This document shows positions 24,291-38,175 of a DNA stretch of 64,000 nucleotides, piece after piece. Numbering within the stretch: position 1 is the stretch's first letter; each line of letters opens with the position of its first letter. The DNA lies in NCBI RefSeq assembly GCF_950023065.1, contig NC_088677.1:56569469-56633468 (forward strand), given 5' to 3'. The position numbers and the translations under genes are program-made. A model generated the notes under the pieces. The model did no database searches, was not told where the DNA came from, and saw only the letters and a program-made list of their open reading frames with translations. Origin of the DNA: Planococcus citri. Its lineage: Eukaryota > Arthropoda > Insecta > Hemiptera > Pseudococcidae.

Positions 24291-27200
24291 TCGGAGGTGT
24301 CTTTGGTGTGGAGATTTATTAAAGGGGGGAATTTTCGAAAAAATCGTAGTCTTTTGCTCCTATCGCTACACAACTTATTTTAGGAAAAATGTGATAAATA
24401 TTTCGCATTAATTATGCTTTCAAGAATGAAAAATATCATTCTTGAAACTGGTGAAATATTTTAGAACACAGTGGTTCATTATTGGTTTCTTTTCATGTAT
24501 TTTATTTTATTTTATTTTGCAATATAAATGTACTCATATGATGCAATTTTTTTCTTATTTTGATTTCAGCTCATCTACTCTTTGCATTCTTTGGTTTGAT
24601 TCAGATGCAGATGAACCCAGAAGAAAATTATGTACCTACTAGTAAGTAGCCTAAATGCTTACCTATTTTATATCGTTACTTAGTCCTCAAGTAGAATACT
24701 TATTAAAATTTGTTTCATTTTTTCAACTTTGCAAATTTTTTGAAAATCTGAATTTGATTTATGAGCGGTATTTTTTAGTTTTCATTTCAAAGAATTTGGG
24801 TCTTTTCTTAGTGTCCACGTCAACATCTTTCCGTTTTGTAAGAGAGGCGAGTAAAAGGATACCCAAGGGTCAAAATTTGAAAAAAAAAATAAAATTTGAG
24901 CACGGTGACTTCTATCTCAACCAGCACCAAAATTCAACTTTTTAGGTCAATTTGGCAAAATTTTGATTTTTTGCATTTTTGGCCTGAATTTGAATTAAAA
25001 AAATATAATTAGAAGCTAGGAGACAATATTTTCGAAATTTTTCGATTTTTTTTTTCAAATTGGGGAGCTGGAGAGACATGAAGGGATTGTATTAAAAAAG
25101 TAAATTGAATCGTGTGAAAATTGAGGATTTTTTCGTCAAAAATTCAAAAATAAGCCAATATTTGTACTTGGCGCCCTCAATCCATTTCATTTGTAAATTT
25201 TAAAAAAATGTAGATTAAAATTGGTGGAGAGGGTCTTCTTACTGTTGACAGATACCATTTTGAAAACTAGTTTGTAGCGAAAAGTATGAAAATGTTTCTT
25301 TGATGTCATTTTAAAAATTTTTAAATGGCAGATTTCACCTTCAAATTTTGAATTTAAATTTTTCAAATTTTGACAACCAATTGAAAATTTTTAATTCATT
25401 TTATTTAAAAATACCTCAAACGGATCAGTTCTGAATTCAACAAGGTATTCTCAAGATATGAGCCTTCTAAAGCTTGGCAATTTCGAAAGAACCAAAACAC
25501 TTCGCAAGTACGTGAAAATTACGAAACCCATCCCCTCTCTCAACCCCTTCGAGGATTGAAATAAAAATAATGAGTAGACCTTCAAAAGGAGCTCGAAATT
25601 ATCGCAAAATCGGATCCCAAGCAGTAGATATGAAATCCGTACACGGATAAAAATAGATAGCTGCGTATTTACGGCGAACCAAGTAGGCAACTTTATTAAC
25701 ACTTCAAACACCATCTTGGACTAATTTTCGGTCACTGCTTTCGAATATAGCGACCGGTTTGCACGATTCGCCTCTGCATGTGTTTTTTGCTCCACGAAAC
25801 ATCATCAATAAAAAATTTTTGTCAGATGTTTACGAAACTACAATCGAAGGAGGATGGTTAGGAAGGCTCAAGCTCGAATCCATTTGACTCATATGGCCAT
25901 ATTAATTTTTTATTTGCAGATTTGATAATTGAATTCAATTATTTTCGGGTCTTGGTTAAAAATTAAAAATTTTGTAGCATCGAATCCCCTTTAAAGAAAA
26001 AAAGTAAATTATAAAAATTCAAAAAATAATCGATTTTAATATGTTCAAAAATGATTAAAGATTATTCTGAAATGGTTTTTCGATCGATTTAAATAAATCA
26101 TTCCCGTTTCCTCAAACATTAATCGTCATTTTTGAATTTTTTCATTCCAGTTTTCAATTTCTCCCTCTTCAAAGCACATCCCTCTTCCCTTCTCCATCTG
26201 ATCACAAATGTAAAAAGAGATGTAACTATTTCTAAATCGTTATCGTTTTTATACCCAACAAGTTAGCGAAAAAAATTAAATTTCAGCGTTCAACTTTTCA
26301 CACGCAATTATACCAAATATCTCTCGAATCCAATAATAAAAGTTTCGCGAAGAAAATCCGGCAATTAGGTTGCGTAGTGGCCTCCAGCGTTTGCTATTGT
26401 ATTCTTTTTTTTTCTTCGCATAAACAATATCGCAGCAAATTGTTCGCTGCAGACGTGACGAATATTATTAAAACGAATTCTTTCCTTTTCGCCTTCGTCT
26501 TTATCAACAATAAACAGATTAAAATTACTTTTTGTCTTATAAAAGTCAATATATATTAGCCCGAATCGTTTGGTACGGATAATTTTTGTTTTGGATTTTT
26601 TCCATTCGTTTTTGCAGCGAGATTTATTTAAATGAAACGTTACGACGATGAAAGTTGGGTGGCGGTATTTGCTTGGAAAAAATCTCATTTTCAATGAGAA
26701 CTTCATTTCTGAGAACCACTCACCTCGAATAATATTCTTACAAGAGCTTTCGTTGGTTAGACGCGTACCTATAGTGGCGCGTTTTTTTCCCTCTGTTGAT
26801 GCACTCTGTCTCTCTCTAGCTCTTCTCTCGAATATATTATCCTCTCCACTGCTGCGATATCTACTAATAAATACGAAACCGATCGTTCGTTTATCTTATT
26901 CCTAAGGATGAATGGATCGGAGGTGTAGGTATCTCATTATTTCGTTGAATAATATCGTCGTTAAGATGTTCAAGCGTAGGTATTGTGAAAGGGTACAGTA
27001 TGAGTTCGCGAGTGTGTAGTGCTACTGGCTCTATTTTCTTCTCACAGTACCTTCCTTACCTACCAGCAGTACCTATCTACCTTGCACGTTCATCGTACTG
27101 TACCTTTGGTGGTGGAGTAAAATTTCGTCCGTATTAAAGGGAGCGAAAAACGTTGCCTTTATTCTTTTTCTCGTTTTTATTTGTTCTTCCTTACTCAACA

Positions 27201-28540
27201 CGGATGACTTGGCAAAATATAATGTATTTTCTTTAAGGGTTAAATTATACTAAAACAAAACGTTATCGTTGCGGTAACGTTCAACACTTCTTTATTTTGT
27301 TCGTTGTCGTCGTCGTCGTCGTCACCTCTTCATCATATTGTTATTATTTCTTCGCCTCGTACACTTTAATAATGATGTTGCCCGGTCTCCCTTTTTATTT
27401 TTTATTTCGTGTACGCGTCTATACATACGTATAGTATAAAAGAATATTATAATAATTGTTTACCAAATTCACACTTCGATTTCACACCCTGCACTTGTAC
27501 TCGTAGGTATACCTTCTCATCATCATCGTCATCAAAATCGACATATCTAACTCGTTAAAAAGCATAATTATCGTCTCTCGTCTGGTGTAATGTTACCCTT
27601 AAATGCGCATCACCTTAGCAGGGTGTAGGGTGGTGAACTGCCGGTCATTCGTCTTCGGTGTGAAATATTCTTGACAGTTTGCAAGAAATATCGGCCGTCA
27701 GTTTAAATTAATTAACAATAGACGAGTAGGTACCTGAAAACAACGCTCGACTGTCAGCTTTAAGTTTTAGTTTAGTTTGTTTTTCTGCTTCCTCTTCTTT
27801 TTTTTGTACCTCGTTTCTTTTTTTTCTTTTTTTTTGTGTCTGAATAAATACACAAACGAAAAATAAAATAAAAAAACACCCTAGTAAATCTCATTAATCT
27901 TAAACTCTTAAACGCGAATTTTGTTACTATGGTAACTGGCCGGTATGTTAGGCTACTTCCAGATTCCTTTTGCAAATTAACAAGAAAAGATAAATTCGAC
28001 TATAAGATAAATTTTCCAAAAAGCGATGCCATTATGAAACTAAAAACTTACCTAGTTTTTAAACGCTCGCTACTCCACTCGCCGAATTTGTAAACGAACG
28101 TGGTGGTATCGCGAATAACGCAGAAGGGATGCGGCAGAGAGTTTGGGTTTGGAGGTGGAAATGAAGGAGGAGTAAATTGTGACGAGAGAAAGATGCGAAC
28201 AAATGCTACCTGAATATCGTCATCCTATATCGCTATGTAGACTATACAAGCCCTCTTTCCGACAGCAAACTCACCAATTAACTTGAAACAGAAATCGATG
28301 AGTTTAATTAGCACCACCGTTGCGTTGTCTTTAATTTATGCGTCGATATTTTCAACGACTTCGACTATGAAATTTACGCGAAATTGATGGAAATCGTTAA
28401 GGCTGAAATTTCGTCAAAATAAGAAAGGTGGATAAGTGCGTAAGTACCTAGGCACGCGATAAGTAGCTACCTACCTATCACTTTAGTCATGGATGTCACT
28501 ATAAAGTTTTCACATCAAAATGAAGAACTTTGACTACATT
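24291..28540. other. Non-coding stretch, no gene seen
   Basis: About 4.2 kb of AT-rich DNA with no supported frame. A short GTC-repeat microsatellite lies at about 27304-27322 and CAT/CATCGT-rich stretches near 27515-27535. Confidence 0.4.
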
Positions 28541-28544
28541 TTTG

Positions 28545-29672
28545 AAGAATTGAAACAAAACTGGACATAACCAGATCGAAAGAGCAACCAAAAATATATC
28601 ATCAGCCAAAGTTTCAGGACTCGAAGTGCAGTTTTCGATTTTTGGTGAATTTTTAAAAATAAAATTTGGTCTACAAATTGAAAAAAAAAATCAAATTTTC
28701 ACCAAATTTACCCAGAAAGCTGAAATTTGCCACGTAGTTGTATCCAATTTTTGATTCACTGAATTGAATAGAAACAGTTTCAAATCGTTTTGAGCAGTTT
28801 GGAGCCTCTAGACAATTTTTAAAAGTTGAAATTTCCACAAAATTTTATCGAATACCTATAGTTGGTTTAAAATTTACTCTACACCCTAATTTCAACATGC
28901 TGAGTCGACTGGAAAAGATTTCAAGTCGTTCTGAAGCCTCCAGTAACATTTTGGAAATTTTAGTTTTCCAAAAAATTCCATAAAAACTGTTCAAATTAAT
29001 TTCAGCACGTATGCTTGCGGTTGATGCTTGTTAGTCACTCTTTTGATCGATTGCACACTATTTTTCCAACATCTGTTTGTTCCAGTTCAGAACAATGTTT
29101 TGTTCCAATGATTTCGTAATTGAAAAAAAAGGTAAAACATTGAAAATTTTGGAAAACTGGCGTTTATTGGTCAAGTGGGTCAATAACAAGCAACAATCGT
29201 GGGGACATACACGCTGAAGTTAATTGGATAGATCTTATGTCTTTTTTTTATTTTTTTGGAAAATTGAAATTTTTAAAATAGGTATTACTGGAGGCTTTAA
29301 AATGGCTTGAAATTACTTTTAGTCTATACTCAGAATGTTGAAATTAGGGCATAGAATGAGTTTTGTCTTTCCAATTTCATGGGTAAGATTTGTGAACATT
29401 TCAACCTCTAAAAATCTGCTAGAGCTTCAGAACTGCTCAAAACGGATCGAAATTGTTTCTAACCAGTTTGGTAGGTCAAAAATAGGGTTCATACCAAATT
29501 TAAGCTTCTTAGGTAGAGTGGGTAAGATTTTGATTTTTTTTGGCCCTTTTGATTTCCAAAAATTCACCAAAAATCAAAAACACAATTTAGCACCTTAAAT
29601 TTTGACTGGTGATATGTTTTTGCATGCTTTTTTGATCTAGCTTTATCCAGCTCGAAAATTGTTTGTCCCAGT
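28545..29672. repeat. Large diverged palindrome, arms about 550 bp
   Basis: The left half read forwards matches the right half read as reverse complement over its whole length. Paired landmarks are: CTGGACATAACCAGATCGAA and its partner near 29645; GATTTTTGGTGAATTTTT at about 28636 and about 29570; GTTTTGAGCAGTTtGGAGCctCTAG at about 28789 and its partner near 29430; CCTAATTTCAACATgCTGAG at about 28886 and about 29338; GAAGCCTCCAGTA at about 28942 and about 29287; and TTTCAGCACGTATGCTTG near 29005 and its partner near 29210. The centre is about 29105. The arms differ at many positions. No transposase frame. An RNA across it would fold into a long hairpin. Confidence 0.8.
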
Positions 29673-30439
29673 TGGGATGCCTCCCTCGTTAAGTAAGTTA
29701 TTTTTTCATTCCTTCATTCCACTTGCCAACCAAAAGTGACGTCTTTTTTTTTCGGTCAAAAATCTCAAAAAAAGGTTTAAAAATTTTTTATTGGGTTTTC
29801 AATTAGGATCTGAAGCCATGAAAAAACAACTGCACAAGTCGAGATCAAAAATCCAATACTCAGAGCGAGGGTTGAGATTTTTAAATGTATTTTAGGAAAG
29901 GAGAGGGGAGGGGGGTCCAAAAATGCGGTTTTTGGGACATATATCGGTTACAGTGGAACGAAACCAGTTCAAATTCTGGATGTTTGGACAGCCAAAATTT
30001 TTCGATTTTGATTTTGGGACCCTCTACCTACCCACAATTTGGAGCCCTTAGAATCAAAATTGGGCCTCTGCTATATTCTAAGGAGCAAGTACCTACTCGT
30101 CTACAGCTTTCGATAGAAAAGAAAACAGACATGTAGCTTTCATATCTAGGTACTGAATAAAAAATGGATGAAAGTTTTCTCTTCTCGCTTTTATACTATT
30201 GATAATTTTATTGAGAGTTTTTGAGCATATCTTGGTCCTCGAATTTTTGATTTTGACATATTTTGGACTTTAAAAGACATACAGTATCATGTTATTATGT
30301 CCATAAAACTTGATTTTCTAGACATACTTAAAAACCCACCCCTGCAGTCCAACTGGCGAAAAGTGTTCCAGAAATAAACGAATTTGCAGTTGGCATTTTT
30401 GCAGCATGGAAAATTCAGTTTTGTATAAAGAAAAATTAC
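29673..30439. other. Non-coding, nothing recognised
   Basis: AT-rich sequence without a supported frame or repeat. Confidence 0.4.
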
Positions 30440-30800
30440 GTACCACAACTAGATATTCAAAAAATTGGCTCCATTTCGGGCTCAAAAATCTTTAAAAGTG
30501 CTCAAAACATGCTCAAGATAGAAAACTTTGATTTTTTGTCCAATATATGTCTCTTAACCTCATTTTAATAGGTTGGACACATTTTTCAAAAACCTTGAAA
30601 TTCATAACCTAGTGTGGGGCTCAAAATTCTTCAAAAATGCTCAAAATCATTTTCAACAAATTATTTGACTTGCAAAATGTTTTTTTTTTCAACTCGAAAA
30701 TCATAAATCTAGGTATTTTAGACTTAAAATTCTTCGAAAATGCCTGAAAAACATTTTGGTCGAACTATTCGAATTTCTTATAAAATTTTAACCGTTCTGA
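30440..30800. repeat. Three-copy degenerate tandem repeat
   Basis: Blocks like GGGCTCAAAAATCTTTAAAAGTGCTCAAAA recur at about 30479, 30617 and 30720, the last diverged to GACTTAAAATTCTTCGAAAA. Each is followed by an AT-rich tail. Spacing is uneven, about 100-140 bp. Confidence 0.5.
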
Positions 30801-32999
30801 TAAGTTGCAAGGTCACTTTTGAATGAATATACCAAAAATTTAATGACTGATAAAGAGGCTTCGATCTTTCAAATCGATCTCCTTCTCTTTCCGGTGAAAA
30901 TCAATCCAACTTCGGTACCTTTATTCTTTTCTCATTCAAACTGCGAATCCACTTCGCAAACGCAAGTATCTCTCTCTGGCAATGACGTGTACATACGATT
31001 GCTCAAATAGATATATGTAACAGTGATTTCCATTACTTCAATCTCACAATAGTATAGGCACCAAGTACTAGGAAAGTGGAGCACTTTGCATAACGAATGT
31101 AGTACGAATCTCAAGGTGCAAATTGCGGGTAGAAATTTTTCGAAAACTATTTTCTTCGCTTTGGTTATAAGGCAAAAAAAAAAGAGCACAGAAACGGAGA
31201 GATAAAAAAGAAGAAGAAAAAAACGCAGCTCGACGATATTTCTTATACGGAATCAAAATGAACTATATGAATCCGCAAAGGAGTCCGTTAAAAGACGCTA
31301 TAAAAATGTATAATCCAGAGCAATCTGCAACCCATCAGGGATATAAAAAGAACAAGTAGGTTAGGTTGAAGCAAGTTCATTCTGAATTCAAATGGAATAA
31401 AGATGTCTTGAGTGAGAAAACCGTTTCTAGTCTGGGCGAATATCGGAGGCGCGGCGGCGTGTGTCTCTGTGTGCAACTATGCGACGAGCAGCTAGCACAA
31501 GAAATTGTCACACCTGACTAGTTCCCACGTGGCCTTCTAAGAAAAGTACTCCTCTCCGTATTAAGGAAAGATATCCGCGGTTCTTGGTCTACGACGCCTT
31601 CTTCGTCGTCGTCGCGTGGTATCTATACCATTTCCCTTGTGGTTTTCATCCATTCTATAACATTCTATCATTTTGCTTTCTATCCATCCAACCAAATTGG
31701 CGTTATTTTCGTTAAAGTACTTTTTTCTGTCGTCGTATTTACATATATAGATATAATGTACAATGTACTATACCTAAATAGGTACCTTATGTAAGTATGA
31801 ATAGGTAGGTACGAATAAAAGTCTACAAATTCGGTCATTATTTGCCATCCAGCACTTGAAAATGTTGAAACAATTGCACAACTACAGAATACGGTTAATT
31901 GTCAACCCAGCAGTAAAAAAAAATAGTCGATGAAGAATTTCAACGATGGTAATTTTTTCTGTAGTTGAGCTTTTTTTTCCACATTCGTATAATGTGTACC
32001 ATAGAGTAGGTACAGTAGGTATGTTGAAAAGTGGCCATACAAAAATGTTCAACAATGCGAAAAAATATCTAATTATCATTTTTACCAATTAAAATACACG
32101 CAAAAAAGGTGGTCGCCTGGCTCGAACGTTTACGTCAAACAATTCGGTGGCTTGTTTCGTAGCAATAAATTAAAAAGTAAAATAACCAGGCGTGGTAAAA
32201 CGTACAATAGAAGACTGCCGGTTTTCGATGCGGTTAAACATTTATAATTAAATAATGAACTCTATAGTACACTGTTTTGGCTACCGAAAAATGAACCCTC
32301 CTCTTGCGAAAACCTGGCGAAGGCTTTTTGCTACGCTCTTTAATAATCGCCTTGTCGTTGCCTAAAATTGTTGTTATTGTCCGATGTTATGGGGCTATTT
32401 CGTCGTTCAGCGTCCATCTCTTGGCCAAATCACAACACCATCTCATCCACAATGCGAGGATTTATTTCACTTAAGGCGGCTTAAGTATAGCAAGAATACG
32501 TTTTCAATGAAATTCCTGCCTAATATTGTTTGATAAGAAGATTGAAGATGGGCGTTCAGTTGGCTATGAGGGTATTCAGAATTTATGTTTTTGGCCTTTG
32601 AAGCATTTGGTAACAAAAATATAAGATATTTTAAAACAACAGATCAGTACCGCGGGGTCAGAGTTTTTATGATTTCTTTGTTTCAATTACCGGTCTTTTA
32701 AATTAAGTTTTAAAAACCTGGGGAGCTGCGGTTTGTTGCAGTAAGCTCGTCATGCAAAATGACTCACAAGGGAACAATTGCTGAAATGTTTCATTAATTA
32801 CCTTACTTTCAATTCAAATCAAACCTTTTCACAATCAGTAAATCTGATCAAAATCTGAGGTCTGGGATACATATGTTTTTTCGATGTTTAATTACTTCCA
32901 TACCTAGCACACAAAAATTACTCGCATAGACTCTCTCTTTCCTTCACTTGGAAAAAATCCTGAACCACTCAGCCTTACGAGGTTTGTCATGATCAAAAG
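30801..32999. other. Non-coding, no gene seen
   Basis: No supported frame. The 31.0-32.4 kb part is less AT-rich with scattered TACCTA words; it could hold UTR or intron sequence. Confidence 0.4.
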
Positions 33000-33215
33000 G
33001 GGGGGTCATTCCATTCAATTCGACCAAGAAGTGTTAGGCGGGGAGGGGGTGTGTGCGATTTTTTTGAAATTTTTTCTGTGGAAAGATCTTCTAAAGGTAG
33101 TAAGGCAGAGGGAGCCCAAAAAAGCTGCAGGAAATGTCACCCAAATCAGCTGAAAATGGGAGGGAGGGGGGGTTGGGACGGTTAATTCAATGCCGCAAAC
33201 CGCAGCTCATGAAAC
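33000..33215 (+). repeat. Dispersed G-rich repeat, copy 1
   Basis: A block with TCATTCCATTCAATTCGACC, a G-rich run, TTTTTTTGAAATTTTTTCTG then TGGAAAGATCTTC, and later TGCCGCAAACCGCAGC is repeated at about 36843-36975 with substitutions and a shorter middle. Confidence 0.65.
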
Positions 33216-33489
33216 CTCTTCCTTTTCGTGAAAACTGGATTTGAATTCGCTCAAAGGCTGAAATTATGTGTTTTTGGCAGAAAATGTGAATTTTTCAACG
33301 AATTCCAGCCAATGGGTCGAGGAATTCATTGCGATAATCGATAGTCACAACTCGCGACACCCCTTCCTGTTGAAAATTTGAAAATCACTTATTATTGGAA
33401 AAATTCGTGTTTTGAAAATAAAGTCTCACCATTTTGGACTTTGATTATCTATATCCTATTTTCAAGGAAAGATTTAAGACAGCTGTGGA

Positions 33490-35148
33490 TTGGGCCCCTT
33501 ATCACATATTTCTCCAAGTTTCTCAACAGAATTTTATGGTTCGGGGTATCAAAAGCTTTTGATAAATCACAAGATATTTCCAACGAAAGGACATCCTTTA
33601 GTTTTTAAACCAACTACTAAATTCCTTGGACTTACTTTTGATAAAAAACTTACTTGGACGCCTCATTTTCTCAACATAAAAGCTCAACTTTACAAACGTC
33701 TAAATTTACTAAAAATTGTTAAAAATCCAAAGTATAACCCATCACGCCAACTATTACTTCACTTGTACAAAGCTCTAATACGTAGTAAAATTGAATATGG
33801 AAGTCCATGCTTTACAAACCTGTCAAATAAAACGACTAACATTCTCAAAACTGTTCAAAATTCCTCCTTGCGCATCTGTATAGGTGCTCTCTATTCGTCT
33901 CCAATTGATAGTATTTATTGTGAAGCTGCAGAGCTTCCTCCTGATTTTAGGAAAATTCTCATGACAAACAAATTCTTAACAACTGTTGCAAATAATCCAT
34001 CCCACCCTCTTCAAAGGTCACTCAATGTCTACAGCTCTCAGCATTTCCTCCATACTTCAGGTCCAATCCCAGAATTTATCAAAAATATGAACAACCTACA
34101 AATTGACCTAAAAAACCTAGTACATCAACCAATATCTTATCCCCCTTGGTCTCTCAAACCTATACAGATGGAATTTTACTTAAGAAACTACCCAAAACAT
34201 GATCACTCCCCATTATTAATCAAGAGTCATTACTTAGAACTATTATCAAACTATACTGAATATAACTTATGTTTCACAGATGGTTCAAAAATTTCTAATA
34301 TTCATACTGGTTATGCTTACTCAATTAATGACAAAGTTCTCAGTTTCAAAATTCACAACTGTGCCTCAATTTTTACTGCTGAACTCACTGCCATAAAACA
34401 TTGCCTAATAGATATAATTTCCATTCAATCAGAAAATAAAAAATTCTTAATCCAAAGCGACTCACTAAGTTCACTGCTATCCATTCAAAACATTTTTTCT
34501 GACCATCCCATAGTCCAAGACATACATAAGTCCCTTTTTAACCTCCAATATTATGATTACTCAATTAGCTTCATGTATGTTCCCAACCACATAGGTATCA
34601 CTGGAAACGAAACTGTTGATAGACTAGCAAAAACAGCCGCTACCCCCTCCCCTCTTACCACTCTCACTCCTGATGACATTAAATCTCTAATCACTCACAA
34701 CACATTTACTAACTGGCAGAACTTTTGGTCACAACAAACTTCAAACAAACTCTTCCAACATAAGAAAACTACTCTCCCCTGGAAAAATCTAGGCCACCTG
34801 AACAGAAAAGAAGAAATCCTGATTACCAGACTAAGAATAGGCCACACAAAAATTACCCATAACCACCTATACCAAAAAGAACCAAAACCCTCATGCCAAT
34901 TTTGCAGAAACGAACCCACATCCGTCCAACACATACTTTTCAACTGTCCCCAACTAAAACAAAACAGACTTACACTACAGATAAAAGAAAACCCACCTAC
35001 TATCCCTGACGAACCCTCAGAAATGCAAAAATTCATCTCCCTAATAAAAAACATCAACCTCACAAACCAAATCTAACCCCCCCCCCCCTTACGGGTGTAA
35101 TAATCTTGTAATTATAAACACCCCCCAAAAAAAAAAAAAAAAAAAAAT
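33490..35148 (+). mobile_element. 5'-truncated I/Jockey-type LINE with intact RNase H frame
   Basis: An uninterrupted frame runs to the stop at 35076. It starts without an ATG, as expected for a 5' truncation; recognisable element sequence begins near 33560. It covers the segment after the polymerase core (LGLTFDKKLTW, ALIRSKIEYGSP) and an RNase H domain with FTDGSK, TAELTAIKHC, QSDSLSS and HIGITGNETVD, so all catalytic positions appear present. A Cys-rich tail follows (CQFCRNEP..HILFNC). A 3' UTR with GGGTGTAATAATCTTGTAAT and a poly(A) run (35127-35148) ends the copy. The polymerase core and endonuclease are absent, so it cannot move on its own. The open frame suggests recent insertion. Confidence 0.9.
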
Positions 35149-36842
35149 AGTCATCATTACTTATCACTTATCACCCTCTTAGTCCTCGTCAGCTTACAGA
35201 ATTCTGTTTACTGAATTAAATATTGAGTTGGCGATGGATTTTCCTCAGCGGAAGTCAAAGTGAATTTCACTCAAGGTGCCATTAGATAATAGGAATTGTG
35301 AATTTCCTGAATGTGCATTCATAAGTGACTTTTTTTGAAGACGGTACGAGCTGTGTAAATTACCTTTTTTCGCCATCAGTAATGGTGAGAGAGAAACGTT
35401 GATTTGAGCCAAACTACGTATAGAAGACGGCATCCCCTCCCCCCTCCTCCAAACGGAATACACTTGCAGTTAGGTACGTAGTAAGTATTCTGAGTATTAT
35501 TGCTCGGGTCGTTAGAAATCATCTCATATTCTTACGTATAAAAGAAAGTAGAACTACCTGACTAATGAAGTTCATAAAGTAAAGGAAATCTTTGCAGCAT
35601 AAGTAAGTATTTCAACACAAGTTGTATTTTTCACCCTTTCATCGTACATTTCTTGTGTAGTTTGTTCGCGATTTTAAAAAAAGAACTTCGTTTAACCATC
35701 TCGAAGAAAACTATACGAGAAATTGGACGAGTAAAAAAAAAATCCCACCACATTGGTAAAAGCAATTGCAGACTGTAAACTCGAATCCGCATCCACATCC
35801 ACATAGATATAGCATACCTATATCTACTCGTACTACACGAGATGAGCTTCACAAAGCCATATACTTAATACATGGGAAAACTGCTCGAGTACAATTACCC
35901 GAATAAAAATTTCGCGTAATTTTTGGGACGCATCCGCGTATACGTAGGTAGGTAGGTAGGTAGGTAGGTATATGTACTCAGTATATTGTGAACTACAGCG
36001 AACCAGCGAATTGATGGGGTAAAAGGGTGAAGACGATCCGCTAATACGAAGGCGAAATATCTTTTCATACGAATGAACAATTTCATATTCATTCAGGCAT
36101 ACCTTTGATCAGCTTGAGGAGGAAAAAATGGATTTTAAAGAAGAATATTCCCAGAAATAAATTGAAAAGTATCTTTATTCATGCATACGGGACTTCAGGC
36201 TGTATTTTTTTTTCTTACAGCAAAACGTTCGCTCGGGGGATGTACATTTTCTTCGATAATGCTTTCGCCCACGGCAAGTGAGGCGGACATACTTTCTCTG
36301 TCCAATTTGTCGATGATGTGCGCCAAAAAAAAAAAAAAGTCGGAGTAATCATAGAAAACTACTGCAAAGGAATAAAATGCAAAAATATACACAGGGTTAT
36401 AGGTTATTACGGGTATTTCGCCGGTTCACATTTGCTGGCGCGTTTCGCGTTTCTCTGTCGAAGAATATTGAATCGTACGTCGCGGAAATGAAAGAAAATT
36501 TGCATTTTTAACAATACCACAATCGAAATTCTTTCGTAAATTTCTTCCACTAAGTATTTGATTAAAAAGCTTTCTCATTCGCAAGCTCACTGCTCACTTT
36601 TGTCTCGCTTCTCTTCGTCTAAAGCGTGTATTTCTACGTACGCTTAAATTTACTCCTATTCGAGTTCCTAATAGATTGTCTTCTTCTACACCCAGAGAGC
36701 GTGGCCAAGCAGCGTATATTTAATTACACGAATATCTCGCGTGCTCTATTAGACATCAGTGATTGGAACACAAGGCTATACGAGTAACAATACGAAGTTG
36801 AATTTTTCATCGGAGAAATTCGCATTTAATTGTCAATATTCT
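35149..36842. other. Non-coding with a TAGG microsatellite
   Basis: No supported gene. A (TAGG)n microsatellite lies at about 35944-35970, which is a tandem form of the TAGGTA word scattered through the window. Confidence 0.45.
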
Positions 36843-36975
36843 AGGGTCGTTCCATGTTAATTCGACCCAGAGTGGCAGGGGGGGTGGGGGTCGGTGATTT
36901 TTTTGAAATTTTTCCTGTGGAAAGACCTTCCGAAGGGATGACCAATGGCGCAAATCGCAGCCCTCAAGCTCTTTT
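36843..36975 (+). repeat. Dispersed G-rich repeat, copy 2
   Basis: Second copy of the 33000-33215 block: TCGTTCCATGTTAATTCGAC, a G-rich run, TTTTTTTGAAATTTTTCCTG then TGGAAAGACCTTC, then GGCGCAAATCGCAGC. It is shorter than copy 1. Confidence 0.65.
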
Positions 36976-37639
36976 TTTAAAGGCTGCTAGGGGGTGTAAA
37001 AGTTTTTAGTGAACTTGAAATATCATTCATTTCAGCAGTGGATTATTCGATAACCGCGATACCTACCAAAATGGAACTTTTCCCAATAGGTAGGAGTTTT
37101 GGAAGGCTTTTTGGTGATATCATAAAAATCAGTGTTTGCCCTTTTTTTCGTATGTACTAAAAAATTAGCTCGAAAAGTTTCAGAACGTATTAGTTTTCAT
37201 ATCGTTCCGACTTTCAAAAATTCTGAAAAAAAAAAAATATTATGGACAACTTTTCATGCTGAACAACATATTAAAAAATCAGGATGGCATTATTTCGTGA
37301 AGTAGATTTAAAAAATTGAAAGTTTGCAAAAAAAATGCGATTTTAAAATTTAAAACATGAAAAAAAGTTTTGATTAATGCAGTTGTCCCATTTGACCCCC
37401 ATTTTTACGTATATCCGTTGAAAAAGTTGAAGAACCTCTTTTACTCGATAAAATGAACTCATCAAAATAAAAATCAAAATACTGGTTGAATTGAAAAAAT
37501 GAACGAATTTCAATTTTTTTGCTATGAGTGTACCCGTAATTTTCATGTAGCTTTTCCTAATATTGAAATAATTTTTTCAATTTTTAAAATGAAATCCTGA
37601 AAAATTTTCTATGCATTAATTTTTTGGAATCCATCTAAA
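36976..37639. other. Non-coding, nothing recognised
   Basis: AT-rich sequence with no supported frame. Confidence 0.4.
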
Positions 37640-37830
37640 TCTTTTCAACTGCCCTCAACTAAAGCAAAACAGACTTTCACTACAGATAAAAGAAAACCCA
37701 CCTATTATCTCTGACGAACCCTCTGAAATACAAAAATTCATCACCCTAATAAAAAACACCAACCTCACAAACCAAACCTAACCCCCCTTCTCGGGTGTGA
37801 TAATTTTGTAATTATAAGCACCAAAAAAAA
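37640..37830 (+). mobile_element. Very short 3' copy of the 33.5-kb LINE family
   Basis: Starting with CTTTTCAACTGCCCTCAACT, the sequence follows the last 46 codons of the 33.5-kb element (FNCPQLKQNRLSLQIKEN..), its stop codon, the GGGTGTGATAATTTTGTAAT 3' UTR and a short A run at 37823-37830. The small frame is still open, so it is a heavily truncated but little-decayed insertion. Confidence 0.85.
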
Positions 37831-38175
37831 CCTAAATTTTTTTGAGAATTTGAAAAATAGTTTATTTTATTTTTAAAATAAAATTCAAAAAAATATTTCT
37901 ATTTAGCTTCAAATTTTTGTTTTTATTGTTTTGTACCTAATTCTATCTCTGATCAGTCAAAAAGCTGTATTTGATTTATTCAAATTTTAAATTAATGGCA
38001 TGCATCGATTTTTTAAAATGTTTACTTGAAAAACATTTAGAAAAAAAAGACTTTTTCAAAAAGTAGGTAATAAATTTCTTTGAATAAAAGAACATGAATT
38101 TTCTGATCTTTTATGCTACTTTTTTCGTATTTTTCAAAAAATCCTTAAGAATTAAAAAAAAATAAATAAAAAAAA

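Noticed and set aside
33378..33608. SKAFDKS peptide as a polymerase motif just before the 33.5-kb LINE frame
   Set aside because: It lies in another frame, without the neighbouring polymerase motifs; probably chance.
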